The position numbers and the translations under genes were made by a program. Shown here piece by piece: positions 37,762-48,466 of a DNA stretch of 55,233 nucleotides. The stretch covers positions 478,796-534,028 of the forward strand of contig NZ_VOHP01000001.1 of NCBI RefSeq assembly GCF_007859205.1, written 5' to 3'. The stretch comes from Streptococcus sp. sy004. GTDB taxonomy: Bacteria > Bacillota > Bacilli > Lactobacillales > Streptococcaceae. The notes beneath the pieces were generated by a model. The model saw only the letters and a program-made list of their open reading frames with translations. It made no database searches and was not told the DNA's origin. Every line of letters starts with the position of its first letter. Position 1 is the stretch's first letter.

Positions 37762-38787
37762 TTACCAAAAACCAAGTACTGCCTGCATAAGAAGGCTAAC
37801 TGCTGTAACAGCTATCCAACAAGCCGTACCGACACCAATAGCTTGACCACCTGTTTTAACTAGCTTAACGATATTAGTATTTAGACCAATCGCTGCCATG
37901 GCCATAACAATGAAGAATTTAGATAAGAACTTAAATTGTTCAAAAACTGCCATATCCAGACCGATGGCACTAGCTAGTGTGGTTACAACTGACGCCAGTA
38001 GGAAATAAAGGATAAAGGTAGGAAAGGCTTGTTTCAAACTAAAGTTTTGTTCAGATACGTCCCCTTCTTTTGAAGCTTTGTAAGCTCGATAGAAGGATAA
38101 GCCGAAAGTAATTGGAATAATAGCTAGGGTACGAGTCAACTTAACAATGGTTGCCCCTTCTAACGTATTACTTTGATGAATAGCATCCCAAGATGTTGCC
38201 GTTGCCGTTACTGAAGACGTATCATTAACAGCTGTTCCAGAGAAAATGGCAAAACCTTCATTAGATAAACCGATCATATCTCCCAAAGTTGGAAAGATTA
38301 AGGCTGCCAAGATATTAAACAAGAAAATAACTGAAATCGCTTTGGCAACTTCATCATCTTTAGCATCAATAGCTGGTGCAGTTGCTGCAATGGCAGAACC
38401 ACCACAAATTGATGAACCAACACCGACTAGTGTCGCCGTATTGACATCCATTTTCAACGCTTTTTGCAAAATATAAGCCACTAAAAGGGCAATGGTAATC
38501 GTGCTAATGATAATAGGTAGGGAAGATAAACCAACTTTCATTACTTGAGAAAGGTTAAGTCCAAAACCAAGTAAGACCACGGCAACTTGTAAAATGTATT
38601 TTGACGTAAATGCAATGCCACTACCGGTCTGATCACGGTTGAGATGCACCATACCAATTAGCATACCGATGAAAATAGCAAAAACTGGTGCACCAATAAT
38701 TGGCATCCATTTACCTAAAAACCAAGCTGGTATCGCAATTACCAAGCAAAGCAACACACCAAAAAATTTATTCTTTATCGTTAACAT
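37762..38787 (-). CDS. YeiH/UPF0324 family membrane protein (putative sulfate exporter family)
   Basis: A 341-residue protein with about ten membrane segments and the family's conserved Gly-rich loops ([41 protein letters not shown]). Transport function is predicted only. It is divergent from a LysR-type regulator 104 bases away, which by the usual arrangement controls it. AAAGGAG precedes the ATG. Confidence 0.85.
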   Translation of the reverse strand: MLTIKNKFFGVLLCLVIAIPAWFLGKWMPIIGAPVFAIFIGMLIGMVHLNRDQTGSGIAFTSKYILQVAVVLLGFGLNLSQVMKVGLSSLPIIISTITIALLVAYILQKALKMDVNTATLVGVGSSICGGSAIAATAPAIDAKDDEVAKAISVIFLFNILAALIFPTLGDMIGLSNEGFAIFSGTAVNDTSSVTATATSWDAIHQSNTLEGATIVKLTRTLAIIPITFGLSFYRAYKASKEGDVSEQNFSLKQAFPTFILYFLLASVVTTLASAIGLDMAVFEQFKFLSKFFIVMAMAAIGLNTNIVKLVKTGGQAIGVGTACWIAVTAVSLLMQAVLGFW

Positions 38788-38810
38788 ATAAAACTCCTTT
38801 ACTTAATCTT

Positions 38811-38839
38811 AGTATATACTTTCTGAACGATAATGTAAA
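38811..38839 (-). promoter_or_regulatory. Promoter of the YeiH-family gene
   Basis: -35 TTTACA (38839-38834), 17-base spacer, -10 TATACT (38816-38811), the last lying in the palindrome AGTATATACT. Confidence 0.7.
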
Positions 38840-38859
38840 ATTATGATTTTTTATGATAA

Positions 38860-38865
38860 TATAAT
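38860..38865 (+). promoter_or_regulatory. Candidate -10 box of the lysR gene
   Basis: TATAAT 26 bases before the ATG. No good -35 box; the region is very AT-rich. Confidence 0.4.
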
Positions 38866-38891
38866 ATATAAGAATAATTAAGGAGAAAAAC

Positions 38892-39761
38892 ATGCTAGAT
38901 TTTCGGGTATTTACCTTTTTGAAGGTTTGTGAAACCTTAAATTTCACACAGGCAGCAAAGGAATTACATATTACTCAACCTGCGGTCACTAAACACATTC
39001 AGATGTTAGAGTTAGAATATCAAATGAAACTCTTTCATTTTAAGGGAAAACAATGCCAACTGACGCAGGATGGTAAGGCCTTGCTTGAGTTGATCGTTAC
39101 TATGAATAATGACTTAAAGCACTTCAAAAATAGACAAAGTCAAAAAAATATTCCACTGAATTTCGGTGCCACCCTGACCATTGGAGAGTTTGTTCTAACT
39201 GATGTTTTGTTAAATTTACTAGCTAAAAATAAGGCTCTCCAAGTCAAGATGTTAGTGGATAATACTGAAACACTCTTAAAATCTATCGACCAAGGCTTGA
39301 TTGACTTTGCTTTGATTGAAGGATTCTTCTCTAAGGAAAAATACGATGCGCTTTCTTATCGTAAAGAACCTTTTGTCGCAGTGGCTGCACCTGATTTGAT
39401 TCTTAGTCAAAAAGCCGTCACTCTAGAAAGTCTGCTTGCCTATCCTCTGATCATTCGTGAACAAGGATCTGGTACTCGTGAATTATTGGAATTAACACTC
39501 AAAGAGGCAAACTTATCCATCCATGATTTTCAGAAAGTTACTGAAATTGGTAACCTCAATATTATCAAAACTTTAGTTAAGCATCAATTAGGGATTACTT
39601 TTGTCTATCAGAGTGTGGTTCAACAGGAGTTAGACAAGGGAGAGTTGATCATCATTCCTATACAAAATTTGACCATTAGCCATGATTTTACTTTTATTTG
39701 GCGAAAAAACAGTCAGTTTAAGTCACGGTATCAGGACATTTTCAAACTTTTTAAGCCATAA
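38892..39761 (+). CDS. LysR-family transcriptional regulator
   Basis: A 289-residue regulator: N-terminal helix-turn-helix (LNFTQAAKELHITQPAVTKHIQMLE read as LNFTQAAKELHITQ then PAVTKHIQMLE) and a C-terminal periplasmic-binding-protein-like effector domain (about 90-285). The closest functional type appears to be the CysB/CysL-like group that sits next to yeiH genes. The ATG follows AAGGAG. The 104-base gap to the divergent membrane gene should contain its operator; I could not define one. Confidence 0.9.
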   Translation: MLDFRVFTFLKVCETLNFTQAAKELHITQPAVTKHIQMLELEYQMKLFHFKGKQCQLTQDGKALLELIVTMNNDLKHFKNRQSQKNIPLNFGATLTIGEFVLTDVLLNLLAKNKALQVKMLVDNTETLLKSIDQGLIDFALIEGFFSKEKYDALSYRKEPFVAVAAPDLILSQKAVTLESLLAYPLIIREQGSGTRELLELTLKEANLSIHDFQKVTEIGNLNIIKTLVKHQLGITFVYQSVVQQELDKGELIIIPIQNLTISHDFTFIWRKNSQFKSRYQDIFKLFKP

Positions 39762-39768
39762 GACAGTT

Positions 39769-41553
39769 TTAATCTTGATTGGTCTGCTCTAATTTTTCTT
39801 TCAATGCGATAGCAACCTTTTGAGGCAAGCCAAGGGCCACGATGTCTTCTAAACTGGCTTGCTTGATAGCAGTTATATTCTTAAAGGTTTTGAGCAAGAC
39901 TTGTTTACGCTTAGGTCCTAGACCCGAAATATCGTCCAGTTGAGAAGAAAAGGCATTTTTTGAGCGTACTTGTCGATGAAAAGTAATGGCAAAGCGGTGC
40001 ACCTCTTCTTGAATACGATGCAGTAAGAAAAATTCTTGAGATTGACGGGGCAAATCAACCACTACCAAGGGATTGCCAAAAAGTAAATCCTGTGTTTCAT
40101 GCTTGTCATTTTTTTGCAAGCCAGCAATGGGAATGGCTAATCCCAGCTCTTCATAGATAACTGACTTGGCAATATTGACCTGTCCAACACCACCATCGAT
40201 GAGAATCAAATCAGGTGGCGTTAAACCTTCTCGCTTTAGACGACCATAGCGACGACGCAGCACTTCTCGCATACTGGCATAATCATCAGGCCCCAAGACT
40301 GTTTTTATCCGATATTTGCGATAATCTTTCTTACTAGGCTTCCCATCCACAAAAACAACCATGGCAGAAACAGGACTGGTTCCCATAATATTAGAATTAT
40401 CAAAGGCTTCAATTCGTCTAGGGGGAGCAATGCCTAGCAACTCACCGAGATTAGTAATCGCCCCCTGGCTTTTTTGATAGTCTTTTTCTAGCAAGTCGAA
40501 TTTTTGTTGAAGGCTAATCTGAGCATTTTTAGTAGCCAAGTTAACCAGTTGCTTTTTCTCACCTTTTTGAGGTGTGATGATCTTACTGTTGACTAAGGCA
40601 GCCACTAGGTCGGCATCAATAGCTGCTGGAATAAAAATTTCTTGAGGTGGCATATGTTGCTGAGCTTGGTAGAATTGACCAAGATAGGTCAAGAAATCTT
40701 CTTCTGCTTCATTATAATAAGGAAAAAGATTGACATCACGTTGGATCAACTTCCCCTGGCGAACAAAGAAGACCTGAACACACATCCAACCATTCTTAAC
40801 CGCATAACCAAAAATATCGCGATCCATCATGTCTTGGTGCATCACTCGTTGTTTGGTTCTTAAGGTGGCTACGGCTGAAATTAAATCACGGTATTCAGCG
40901 GCTTGCTCAAAAGCCATCTCTGCCGCTGCTTTTTGCATCTTGTCTTTCAACTGATTAACAATTTTATCATCATGACCATTCAAAAAACGACGCACATCAT
41001 CAATCATAGCATCATAATAAGCCTTATCCGTCTGACAAATGGTATGAGCTGAGCATTGTCCCAAATGATAATAGAAACAAATCTTATTGGCAGGATTTTT
41101 ACACTTCTTAAAGGGAAAAATACGGTCTAGTAACTTTTTAATGTCATTAGCTGCTGTGCTATCTGGATAAGGACCAAAATAAAGCCCATCATCTTTTTTC
41201 ACCTGACGCGTGATTAACAAGCGAGGGTAATTTTCCTTAGTAATCTTAATAAAGGGATAGGATTTGTCGTCTTTTAACTTAATGTTGAATTTGGGTTGAT
41301 GTTCTTGAATTAGGTTAATTTCAAGAAGGAGCGCTTCAATGTTAGAACCTGTTACAATATACTCAAAATCAACAATTTCTGATACCAAAAGTTCCGTTTT
41401 CGTGTCATGACTTCCGCGAAAATAAGAACGGACACGATTTTTCAAATTCTTAGCCTTGCCGACATAGATAATTGTGCCTGCTTTATCCTTATGTAAATAG
41501 CAACCCGGTTGATTGGGTAATAAGTCTAGTTTATCTTTAATCAATTGATTCAT
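39769..41553 (-). CDS. uvrC: UvrABC excinuclease subunit C
   Basis: UvrC makes the two incisions beside DNA damage. The 594-residue protein has the GIY-YIG nuclease ([20 protein letters not shown]), a UVR motif binding UvrB ([14 protein letters not shown]), the RNase H-like 5' nuclease ([31 protein letters not shown]) and C-terminal helix-hairpin-helix ([16 protein letters not shown]). The start [13 protein letters not shown] at 41553 matches the conserved streptococcal start; the upstream TTG at 41598 is not credible. No Shine-Dalgarno is present and a TACAAT box ends 6 bases before the ATG. Confidence 0.96.
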   Translation of the reverse strand: MNQLIKDKLDLLPNQPGCYLHKDKAGTIIYVGKAKNLKNRVRSYFRGSHDTKTELLVSEIVDFEYIVTGSNIEALLLEINLIQEHQPKFNIKLKDDKSYPFIKITKENYPRLLITRQVKKDDGLYFGPYPDSTAANDIKKLLDRIFPFKKCKNPANKICFYYHLGQCSAHTICQTDKAYYDAMIDDVRRFLNGHDDKIVNQLKDKMQKAAAEMAFEQAAEYRDLISAVATLRTKQRVMHQDMMDRDIFGYAVKNGWMCVQVFFVRQGKLIQRDVNLFPYYNEAEEDFLTYLGQFYQAQQHMPPQEIFIPAAIDADLVAALVNSKIITPQKGEKKQLVNLATKNAQISLQQKFDLLEKDYQKSQGAITNLGELLGIAPPRRIEAFDNSNIMGTSPVSAMVVFVDGKPSKKDYRKYRIKTVLGPDDYASMREVLRRRYGRLKREGLTPPDLILIDGGVGQVNIAKSVIYEELGLAIPIAGLQKNDKHETQDLLFGNPLVVVDLPRQSQEFFLLHRIQEEVHRFAITFHRQVRSKNAFSSQLDDISGLGPKRKQVLLKTFKNITAIKQASLEDIVALGLPQKVAIALKEKLEQTNQD

Positions 41554-41559
41554 ACTTTC

Positions 41560-41568
41560 ATTGTAACA
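41560..41568 (-). promoter_or_regulatory. Extended -10 promoter of uvrC abutting its start codon
   Basis: TGTTACAAT (extended -10) at 41568-41560, followed by GAAAGT and the ATG. The predicted transcript would have little or no leader. Confidence 0.5.
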
Positions 41569-41611
41569 AAAAAAGTAAAATTTGTTGCCTTCTCCCAATC
41601 TTTTATCAAGA

Positions 41612-41639
41612 AAAAGTGACCTACTAGTAGGTCACTTTT
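41612..41639 (-). terminator. Terminator of the murB-pot operon
   Basis: Perfect palindrome AAAAGTGACCTACT/AGTAGGTCACTTTT overlapping the potD stop codon, with flanking T-rich sequence. Confidence 0.85.
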
Positions 41640-42705
41640 ATTTTCGATACATTTTAACTTGTAGGTACAAATCATTGTAAATCCCTAGCCAGTATTGACC
41701 AAGGTTATTGTAAACTTCGAGATTTTCCATGGTTTCTTGACTTGGATAGAAGGCCAAATCACTGGTTATCTCTTCTGGCAATAGCTCCTTTGCCTTACTA
41801 TTTGGGGTGGCATAGCCGATATATTCTGCATTTTGTGCTGCATTTTCAGGTCTTAGCATAAAGTTGATAAAGGCATAAGCCTCTTTTTCATGCTTAACCG
41901 TTCTAGGAATGACAATATTATCAAACCAAAGGTTAGAGCCTTCACTTGGTACAACGTAGCGAAGATCTGGATTTTCAGACAGCATTTCACTCGCCTCACC
42001 TGAGAAGGTCACACCAATGGCCGCATCGCCTTGAATCATATATTTTTTTAATTCGTCGCCGACAATGGCTTTGACATTTGGAGTTAACTGAGTTAGCTGT
42101 TGCTCTGCTGCTTTCAGTTGATCCATCTCGATACTATTTAGACTATACCCTAGACTATTTAAGCCAAAGCCCATCACTTCTCTAGCACCGTCAACCAACA
42201 ATATCTGATTGCGATAAGCCTCATTCCACAAATCTGACCAGTGAGCAGGGGCTTTATCAATCATTTTTTCATTATAGACAATGCCAACGGTTCCCCAAAA
42301 ATAAGGGATGGAATAATCATTATTAGGGTCAAAGGACTTGCCAAGAAATTGAGGACTGATATTAGATAAACCTGTTAACCGAGATTTATCCAACTTGACC
42401 AACAATTGTTCCTTAATCATCTTATCAATCATGTAATCACTGGGGACAAGTATGTCATAGGTTGTGCCACCTTGTTTCAGCTTGGTGTACATGGCTTCAT
42501 TAGAGTCAAAGGTTTCGTATTGTACTTTGATGCCTGTTTCTGTGGTAAATTTCTCCAAAAGATCTGGGTCGATATAATCTCCCCAATTATAAATAACTAG
42601 CTTGTCGCCAGCACCACCATCTTCTTTTTTCATGACAAATGCCGTTGCAAATAATAATAGACAGATGGTAGTCAAACCGAGCATAAAGGAATAGAGTTTA
42701 CGCAT
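41638..42705 (-). CDS. potD: Spermidine/putrescine ABC transporter, substrate-binding protein
   Basis: PotD captures polyamines outside the cell for the PotBC channel. The 355-residue protein has a hydrophobic N-terminal segment (about 6-25) without a lipobox Cys in the right position, so it is probably held as a signal anchor, as in the pneumococcal protein. The receptor domain begins VIYNWGDYIDPDLL and continues FDSNEAMYTKLKQGGTTYD. The ATG overlaps the potC stop by 8 bases. Confidence 0.95.
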   Translation of the reverse strand: MRKLYSFMLGLTTICLLLFATAFVMKKEDGGAGDKLVIYNWGDYIDPDLLEKFTTETGIKVQYETFDSNEAMYTKLKQGGTTYDILVPSDYMIDKMIKEQLLVKLDKSRLTGLSNISPQFLGKSFDPNNDYSIPYFWGTVGIVYNEKMIDKAPAHWSDLWNEAYRNQILLVDGAREVMGFGLNSLGYSLNSIEMDQLKAAEQQLTQLTPNVKAIVGDELKKYMIQGDAAIGVTFSGEASEMLSENPDLRYVVPSEGSNLWFDNIVIPRTVKHEKEAYAFINFMLRPENAAQNAEYIGYATPNSKAKELLPEEITSDLAFYPSQETMENLEVYNNLGQYWLGIYNDLYLQVKMYRK

Positions 42706-43474
42706 GTTCTCCCTCCTTATCTTGTGAAATCAAATAATAACCTATCACCAAAAGAATACTAAAGAGAAAAACAACCGTTGATAAGGCATTGATCTCTAAA
42801 GAAATCCCCTTTCTTGCCCGTGAGTAAATCTCAACTGACAAGGTTGAAAAGCTATTTCCAGTCACAAAGAAGGTCACCGCAAAATCATCAAGTGAATAAG
42901 TAAATGCCATGAAATATCCTGCAATGATACCTGGTGTTAAATAAGGCAACATGACTTCACGCAACATTTGAGTTGGAGTCGCACCTAAATCATAAGCCGC
43001 ATTGATCATGTCATGGTTCATCTCTTGTAAGCGAGGCAACACCATCAAAACCACAATGGGAATCGAAAATGCCACATGGCTTAACAGAACAGAAACCATA
43101 CCTAGCTGAAATCCTAGTACACTAAAGAGAATGAGAAAACTCGCACCAATCATCACGTCAGGGGCAACAATCAAGACATTGTTCAAGGACAATAATGCTG
43201 TCCGCCAACGTTGATGGACTTGATGAATATAGATAGCTCCAAAAGTACCGACAACAGTTGCCAAGAGACTGGATAAAAAGGCGAGAAAGAAGGTCTCTAC
43301 TAAAATCAACATCAACCGTTTATCGCCAAAAAGAGCCGCATAATTATCCCAGGTAAAGCCTGTGAAATCATTCATATCCCCACCACTATTGAATGAATAA
43401 ATAATCAGATAAATAATAGGGAGATACAAAATAAGAAAGATTAGAGTCAAATAAAGATTGGCAAATTTTTTCAT
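42698..43474 (-). CDS. potC: Spermidine/putrescine ABC transporter permease
   Basis: A 258-residue inner-membrane permease with six predicted helices and the EAA loop AAYDLGATPTQMLREVMLP that docks to PotA. It overlaps potB by ATGA (43474-43471) and potD by 8 bases, so the pot genes are translationally coupled. Confidence 0.95.
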   Translation of the reverse strand: MKKFANLYLTLIFLILYLPIIYLIIYSFNSGGDMNDFTGFTWDNYAALFGDKRLMLILVETFFLAFLSSLLATVVGTFGAIYIHQVHQRWRTALLSLNNVLIVAPDVMIGASFLILFSVLGFQLGMVSVLLSHVAFSIPIVVLMVLPRLQEMNHDMINAAYDLGATPTQMLREVMLPYLTPGIIAGYFMAFTYSLDDFAVTFFVTGNSFSTLSVEIYSRARKGISLEINALSTVVFLFSILLVIGYYLISQDKEGEHA

Positions 43475-44265
43475 TTTTCTCTCTCCTTTGTTACCAACAT
43501 GACCACCAACATGGCTAGAATCAGAATCACTCCAATAGTTGCTCCCATTCCCTTATTTTGAGTGGTTAGAAAATGTTGCTCAATAGCTGTTCCCAAGGTA
43601 ATCACACGATTTCCACCAATCAAACGCGTTAGCATAAACAGACTAAGACTAGGGATAAAAACTGATTGAATACCGCTTCTGACCCCATTAAGTGAAAGGG
43701 GAAAAATAACCTGACTAAAGGTCTGCCAACTGTTTGCTCCTAAGTCCTTACTTGCATTGATGACATTTTGATCAATATCATCTAGGGCGTTAAAGACTGG
43801 TAAAATCATAAAGGGCAGCTCGATATAACTGGCGACAAAGATAAATGAAAAATCGGTGAAGAGAATTTGCTGAGGGCCAATGCCAATTAAGGTTAAAAAG
43901 CTATTGATTCCTCCTTGTTGACTGAAAATCCCCATGAAAGCATAGGCTTTGAGCAAGAGATTGATCCAAGTGGGTAAGACCACCAACATCAGCCACAGTT
44001 GCTTGTGCTTGAGTTGAGCCAAAAAAAAGGCAGTTGGATAGCTGATTAGGAGGGTCACTAGGGTAATGATACCTGCATAAATAACAGAATTGGCACTCAT
44101 TCGTAAATAAGTCCAACTACTAAAAAACGTTTGATAATTGATTAGACTGGCTCTGCCTTCCATATCAAAGAAGGATTGATAAACAATCAAGGCAACAGGT
44201 GCAATGATAAATAGTAGTAGCCAAAGAAAGTAAGGAAGAGAAAAGAGGTTAGTCGTTTTCTTCAT
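43471..44265 (-). CDS. potB: Spermidine/putrescine ABC transporter permease
   Basis: A 264-residue permease partner of PotC with an EAA loop [20 protein letters not shown]. The start at 44265 ([13 protein letters not shown]) is chosen because GAGGAGG lies 6 bases upstream; it overlaps the potA end by 17 bases. Confidence 0.94.
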   Translation of the reverse strand: MKKTTNLFSLPYFLWLLLFIIAPVALIVYQSFFDMEGRASLINYQTFFSSWTYLRMSANSVIYAGIITLVTLLISYPTAFFLAQLKHKQLWLMLVVLPTWINLLLKAYAFMGIFSQQGGINSFLTLIGIGPQQILFTDFSFIFVASYIELPFMILPVFNALDDIDQNVINASKDLGANSWQTFSQVIFPLSLNGVRSGIQSVFIPSLSLFMLTRLIGGNRVITLGTAIEQHFLTTQNKGMGATIGVILILAMLVVMLVTKEREK

Positions 44266-45403
44266 GACGTTCCTCCTCGATAGCATGAATCAAGCCGTCC
44301 TCCACTTCTTCAACTTCCACATATTCTTCAATCCGTGCGTCAAACTCTTCTTCGGTTTCATTTAGACGCATGATGTGAATGTCTTCTGGCGTAAAGTCTA
44401 AACCGATGACCTCACCAACAATGGCCTTTCTCGTCGAATGAATCATCCATTCATTGCCAAAATCATCATAAGCAATAATCTCATAGTGAACGCCACGAAA
44501 GAGCTGGGTATCCACCTTAACTTGCAACTTGCCTTCTTCTGGTAGGGTAATTTGCAAGTCTTCTGGACGAATCACCACTTCAACTGGCTCATTTGGTCGC
44601 ATACCACCATCAACCGATTCAAAACGTTTGCCATTAAATTCCACCAAATAATCTTCAATCATGGTGCCATTTAAAATGTTAGACTCGCCAATAAAGGTTG
44701 CTACAAAATGATTGATTGGCTCATCATAAATATCTACAGGGGTTCCTGATTGGACGATTTCACCGTCATTCATGACAAAAATCCAGTCACTCATAGCTAG
44801 GGCTTCTTCTTGGTCATGGGTAACAAAGACAAAAGTAATCCCTAAACGTTGTTGCAATTCACGCAGTTCGTACTGCATTTCTGTGCGTAATTTCAAATCC
44901 AAGGCTGACAAAGGCTCATCAAGTAAGACCACCTTGGGTTGATTGATAATGGCACGCGCAATCGCGACACGCTGACGCTGACCACCCGACAATTTTTGAA
45001 TACGTCGTTTAGCATAGCCTTCCAAACGTACCATTCGGAGTGCTTCTTGAACACGACGGTCAATCTCAGCTTTATCCACTTTTTTTAATTTCAAGGGAAA
45101 GGCGACATTTTCAAAAACCGTCATGTGAGGAAAGAGGGCGTAATTTTGGAAAACGGTATGCACATCTCGTTGGTTAATCGGCACGTCATTGATTCGCTTA
45201 CCATCCAAGTAAATGTCACCTGTCGTTGCTTGTAATAAACCTGCAATCAAGTTCAAAATGGTTGATTTACCAGATCCAGACGCTCCTAAAAGTGTGTAAA
45301 ATTTACCTTCTTCCAACTCGAAGTTAATATTTTTTAAGACAACTGTCCCACTGTCCTCAAAGGTCTTTGTGACCTGTTTAAATTCAATAATTGGATTTGC
45401 CAA
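44249..45403 (-). CDS. potA: Spermidine/putrescine ABC transporter ATP-binding protein
   Basis: A 384-residue ATPase. Walker [11 protein letters not shown]-loop [16 protein letters not shown], signature [15 protein letters not shown], Walker [13 protein letters not shown] and a C-terminal TOBE regulatory domain ([20 protein letters not shown]). The start is TTG at 45403 (GGAG 11 bases upstream inside the murB end); the ATG at 45410 is out of frame. The end is very acidic ([20 protein letters not shown]). Confidence 0.95.
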   Translation of the reverse strand: MANPIIEFKQVTKTFEDSGTVVLKNINFELEEGKFYTLLGASGSGKSTILNLIAGLLQATTGDIYLDGKRINDVPINQRDVHTVFQNYALFPHMTVFENVAFPLKLKKVDKAEIDRRVQEALRMVRLEGYAKRRIQKLSGGQRQRVAIARAIINQPKVVLLDEPLSALDLKLRTEMQYELRELQQRLGITFVFVTHDQEEALAMSDWIFVMNDGEIVQSGTPVDIYDEPINHFVATFIGESNILNGTMIEDYLVEFNGKRFESVDGGMRPNEPVEVVIRPEDLQITLPEEGKLQVKVDTQLFRGVHYEIIAYDDFGNEWMIHSTRKAIVGEVIGLDFTPEDIHIMRLNETEEEFDARIEEYVEVEEVEDGLIHAIEEERHEEND

Positions 45404-45417
45404 TTCTCATAAATCTC

Positions 45418-46335
45418 CTAATTTTTCTCTAAACTCTCACCAATAATACGAACTTCTGGTTCCAAGGTTACCTGTGTCTGTGCTTCAACAGTTTGAATAA
45501 CATGGGCAATCAAGGCTTCATAATCACTGGCTGTTCCCTGAGCTACATTGACCATAAAACCAGCATGCTTGGTTGACACTTCCACACCACCAATGCGATA
45601 ACCTTTAAGCCCTGCTTCCATAATCAACTGACCGGCAAAATGACCAGGTGGGCGTTTGAATACCGAACCACAAGAGGGATATTCTAGGGGCTGCTTGAGT
45701 TCTCTCAAATGATTCAGACGAGCCATTTCTTGACCAATCTGCTGATGATCTCCTGGCTTGAGAGCAAACTTAGCTGAAATCACCACTGCTCCGCTGTCTT
45801 GAATCGCTGAGCTACGATAACCAAAACGCAACTCTCGTGCGTCCAGAGTTTTAATTTCACCATCACGCGTCATAATCTGTGCAGATACTAAGACATGGGC
45901 AATCTCCCCACCATAAGCTCCTGCATTCATAAAGACGGCACCACCAACACTACCTGGAATACCACAAGCAAATTCAAAACCAGTCAGACTGTGATGCAGA
46001 GCTACCTTACTGGTTTCAACTAACTTAGCACCTGCCTCTGCTTCTAGGGTATAGCCATTAACCGTAATGGTATTCAAACGGTCAAACATAATGACAAAAC
46101 CTCTAATCCCACCATCACGAACAATTAAGTTACTGGCATTTCCCAACACGAGCCAAGGAATCTGTTCTTGATTAGCAAAGGCAACTACCTTCTTCAATTC
46201 TGACTTATTGCGTGGAAAAACCAGATAGTCAGCTGGGCCACCGACCTTGGTATAGGTATAATTTTTCAATGGCTCATCAAAACGAATATCTAAGCCTACC
46301 AAAGCCGTTTTTATTTTAGTTATTATTTCTGTCAT
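45418..46335 (-). CDS. murB: UDP-N-acetylenolpyruvoylglucosamine reductase
   Basis: MurB is the FAD enzyme that completes UDP-MurNAc for peptidoglycan. The 305-residue protein has the FAD-binding [31 protein letters not shown], and the catalytic-site [10 protein letters not shown]. It is linked to potABCD, an arrangement typical of streptococci. The ribosome site before the ATG is weak. Confidence 0.96.
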   Translation of the reverse strand: MTEIITKIKTALVGLDIRFDEPLKNYTYTKVGGPADYLVFPRNKSELKKVVAFANQEQIPWLVLGNASNLIVRDGGIRGFVIMFDRLNTITVNGYTLEAEAGAKLVETSKVALHHSLTGFEFACGIPGSVGGAVFMNAGAYGGEIAHVLVSAQIMTRDGEIKTLDARELRFGYRSSAIQDSGAVVISAKFALKPGDHQQIGQEMARLNHLRELKQPLEYPSCGSVFKRPPGHFAGQLIMEAGLKGYRIGGVEVSTKHAGFMVNVAQGTASDYEALIAHVIQTVEAQTQVTLEPEVRIIGESLEKN

Positions 46336-46381
46336 TTCTTATACGTTACCTGTTCTATAAAATCGGCAAAAGCCTCCTTAC

Positions 46382-46390
46382 ATTATAGCA
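46382..46390 (-). promoter_or_regulatory. Extended -10 promoter of murB-potABCD
   Basis: TGCTATAAT at 46390-46382, 47 bases upstream of the murB ATG. The -35 region is poor. Confidence 0.6.
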
Positions 46391-46424
46391 AAAAAGCTGA
46401 CCCTTGACGATAATAAAATCTACT

Positions 46425-47684
46425 TTATTTCCCTTTGACTAATAGCTTACGAACCTGAGAAATAAAATACAAGGATCCTGTCACCACATAAAGAGCTTCT
46501 GGATCTGACTGATGTCTATTCAACCAAGTTCTAAAATCCATCACTTGTGTATAAGTTGAGGGATAGGCAGACAAGGGCAAGGCCTTATCAAAATCAAAAC
46601 TGGTCACTGTCAGACTGTTAAAAATCGACAAAGCCTCTAACATCTTTTCGACTGGTTTATTGGCAATGGCAGCAAAGAGAATATGGATCGGACGATGGTC
46701 ATAAGTTTCTTTCAAGACTGTCACCAAGGCAGCGACACTTTCTTGATTGTGGGCACCATCCAGCATTAGATTGTCCTCAATCATTTCCAAACGTCCTGCC
46801 CATTTGGCTTGTGCTAGGGCTTGACGAACGATTTCTAGGCTTAACTTAGGATAAGACTGTTGTAAAATCAGACTCGTCATCAGTGCTAGACTAGCATTGG
46901 CAACTTGGTGTTGACCTAGCATGTTTAACGATAGGTTAGAAAGAGTCGCTAGATCCGAAGTAAAATCAAATTCTTTGCCTTTTAACTCATAAGAAAAATC
47001 AAGGCCCAATTCAAACAGCGGACTTTGGCTTTTTTTAGCATAGGTCTGAAAAACCGTCCTAACTTCTTCCTTATCCGTCGCAAAAATAAAAGGCTCGCCA
47101 TTTTTCAAAACAGCTGCTTTTTCAGCAGCAATATCAGCGTAGGTTTGACCTAAAATCTCTTGATGATCTAATCCAATAGACGGGCAAACCACAGCCAAGG
47201 CTTGAAAAACATTGGTTGAATCATAACGACCACCTAGACCTGCCTCGATAATCGCAATATCTACGATTTGATAACGACTAAAATAAAGAATCATGATTAG
47301 CGTGATGATTTCAAATTCCGTTGCAGTTCCCAGAGATGTTTCTTTAGGCAGACGCTCAACAATTGGCTTGACTAAATCCACCATAAATAAGAGGTCTTTT
47401 TTCGATATCATTTGACCATTTAAGCTAATTCGTTCACGAAAGTCCATCAAATAAGGTGAAGTAAAGGTCCCAACCTGATAGCCTGCCTGACTAAATATTT
47501 CTTGTAGGTAATTAACAGTTGAGCCTTTACCGTTCGTTCCTACTACATGGACAGCTTTCAGCTCTTTTTGTGGATTGTCAAATTGCTCCAAAAGCCAAGT
47601 CATTCGTTTAATACCTGGTTTCATACCAAATTTTAATTGGTCATGAATCCAAGCTACTGCTTGGTCATAAGTCATCTTAGTCAT
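46425..47684 (-). CDS. folC: Folylpolyglutamate/dihydrofolate synthase
   Basis: FolC adds glutamates to folates (and may make dihydrofolate from dihydropteroate). The 419-residue Mur-ligase-family protein shows the P-loop VVGTNGKGSTVNYL, GTFTSPYLMDFRERI, IEAGLGGRYDSTN and MLDGAHNQESV. The start MTKMTYDQAVAW at 47684 follows GAAGGG with 6 bases; a 9-residue longer form is unlikely. It lies between a lipase-like remnant and murB. Confidence 0.93.
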   Translation of the reverse strand: MTKMTYDQAVAWIHDQLKFGMKPGIKRMTWLLEQFDNPQKELKAVHVVGTNGKGSTVNYLQEIFSQAGYQVGTFTSPYLMDFRERISLNGQMISKKDLLFMVDLVKPIVERLPKETSLGTATEFEIITLIMILYFSRYQIVDIAIIEAGLGGRYDSTNVFQALAVVCPSIGLDHQEILGQTYADIAAEKAAVLKNGEPFIFATDKEEVRTVFQTYAKKSQSPLFELGLDFSYELKGKEFDFTSDLATLSNLSLNMLGQHQVANASLALMTSLILQQSYPKLSLEIVRQALAQAKWAGRLEMIEDNLMLDGAHNQESVAALVTVLKETYDHRPIHILFAAIANKPVEKMLEALSIFNSLTVTSFDFDKALPLSAYPSTYTQVMDFRTWLNRHQSDPEALYVVTGSLYFISQVRKLLVKGK

Positions 47685-47751
47685 AGTCAACCCTTCTATA
47701 TTCTTTCTCAAATCTTTTTCACATGAAAATCAGTTGGCAAATCAAGAACAG

Positions 47752-47913
47752 CTAGGCTAAATCAACCAGTAATTGCCCACCTGATAAATCAATGGTTTCA
47801 GCCAAGGGTAGGTAGGCCAATTCATTTAAGATTAAAATATCAACTTGATTATAAGAAGCTTCTTCAAAAGACACTTGACCATACTGGACTAGGTAATCAA
47901 TGATATTGGCCAT
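47752..47913 (-). pseudogene. Truncated DUF2974 (lipase-like) gene, N-terminal remnant
   Basis: A 53-codon frame starting at an ATG (47913) with GGAAGG 7 bases upstream, inside the msrB end. It begins MANIIDYLVQYGQVSFEEAS and ends with YLPLAETIDLSGGQLLVDLA. The start resembles the N-terminus of the streptococcal DUF2974 alpha/beta-hydrolase family, normally several hundred residues long. The body is missing; only about 70 bases separate the stop from folC. Family recognition is from memory of the N-terminal pattern. Confidence 0.6.
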
Positions 47914-47915
47914 TT

Positions 47916-48359
47916 TTACGCCTTCCCATCAAATAAAGGCTTATAGTCACCATAACCAGCTTCTTCTAACTGATCATAGGGAATAAATTTTAACGCTGCT
48001 GAATTGATACAGTAACGCAAGCCCCCTTCACTAATTGGACCATCATTAAAGACATGACCAAGGTGGGACTGGGCCTTACGACTTTTCACTTCAATGCGTC
48101 GCATATTATAAGATAAATCTTCATGATTGGTCACTAGACGATTATGAATGGGCTTGGTAAAGGCAGGCCAACCACAGCCTGAATTGTACTTATCTAAAGA
48201 TGAAAACAAGGGCTCTCCACTAACCACATCAACGTAGATTCCCTTATCAAAAAACTGATCATATTGACCAGTAAAAGCAGGTTCCGTGGCAGCATACTGG
48301 GTCACTTCATAGGCTAAATCTCCAAGGCGTTTTCTAAGTTCTTCTTTTGTTTCTGTCAT
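47916..48359 (-). CDS. msrB: Peptide methionine-R-sulfoxide reductase
   Basis: MsrB repairs methionine-R-sulfoxide in proteins. The 147-residue enzyme has SGCGWPAF, the HLGHVF motif and the catalytic Cys in [11 protein letters not shown]. The zinc-binding CxxC pairs of many MsrB proteins are absent, as is common in streptococci. It has its own promoter and AAGGGG before the ATG. Confidence 0.95.
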   Translation of the reverse strand: MTETKEELRKRLGDLAYEVTQYAATEPAFTGQYDQFFDKGIYVDVVSGEPLFSSLDKYNSGCGWPAFTKPIHNRLVTNHEDLSYNMRRIEVKSRKAQSHLGHVFNDGPISEGGLRYCINSAALKFIPYDQLEEAGYGDYKPLFDGKA

Positions 48360-48385
48360 CTTTGTCCCCTTTTCGTTTATTATCT

Positions 48386-48414
48386 ATTCTAAAATCCCTA
48401 CTTCACTTTGTCAA
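48386..48414 (-). promoter_or_regulatory. msrB promoter
   Basis: -35 TTGACA (48414-48409), 17-base spacer, -10 TAGAAT (48391-48386). Confidence 0.8.
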
Positions 48415-48427
48415 CACTAATTTTATT

Positions 48428-48460
48428 ATAAAAAACCACCCTAGCTTACAATCTAGGGTG
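48428..48460 (-). terminator. Terminator of the exporter-ltrA-gloA operon
   Basis: CACCCTAG-ATTGTAAG-CTAGGGTG followed by GTTTTTTATAAT on the minus strand. Confidence 0.85.
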
Positions 48461-48466
48461 AACAGT

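Noticed and set aside
41554..41598. Longer uvrC start at a TTG (41598)
   Set aside because: No ribosome site, the extension is not seen in the family, and it would cross the likely promoter. The ATG at 41553 matches the conserved N-terminus.
41638..42705. PotD without a lipobox as an anomaly
   Set aside because: The pneumococcal PotD also has a hydrophobic N-terminus without a lipobox, so this is normal for the group.
46350..46380. AAGGAGG followed by TTG-CCG-ATT-TTA-TAG upstream of murB, a possible 4-codon leader peptide
   Set aside because: Too short, no regulatory codons or attenuator hairpin, and TTG start. It may only be a leftover ribosome site.
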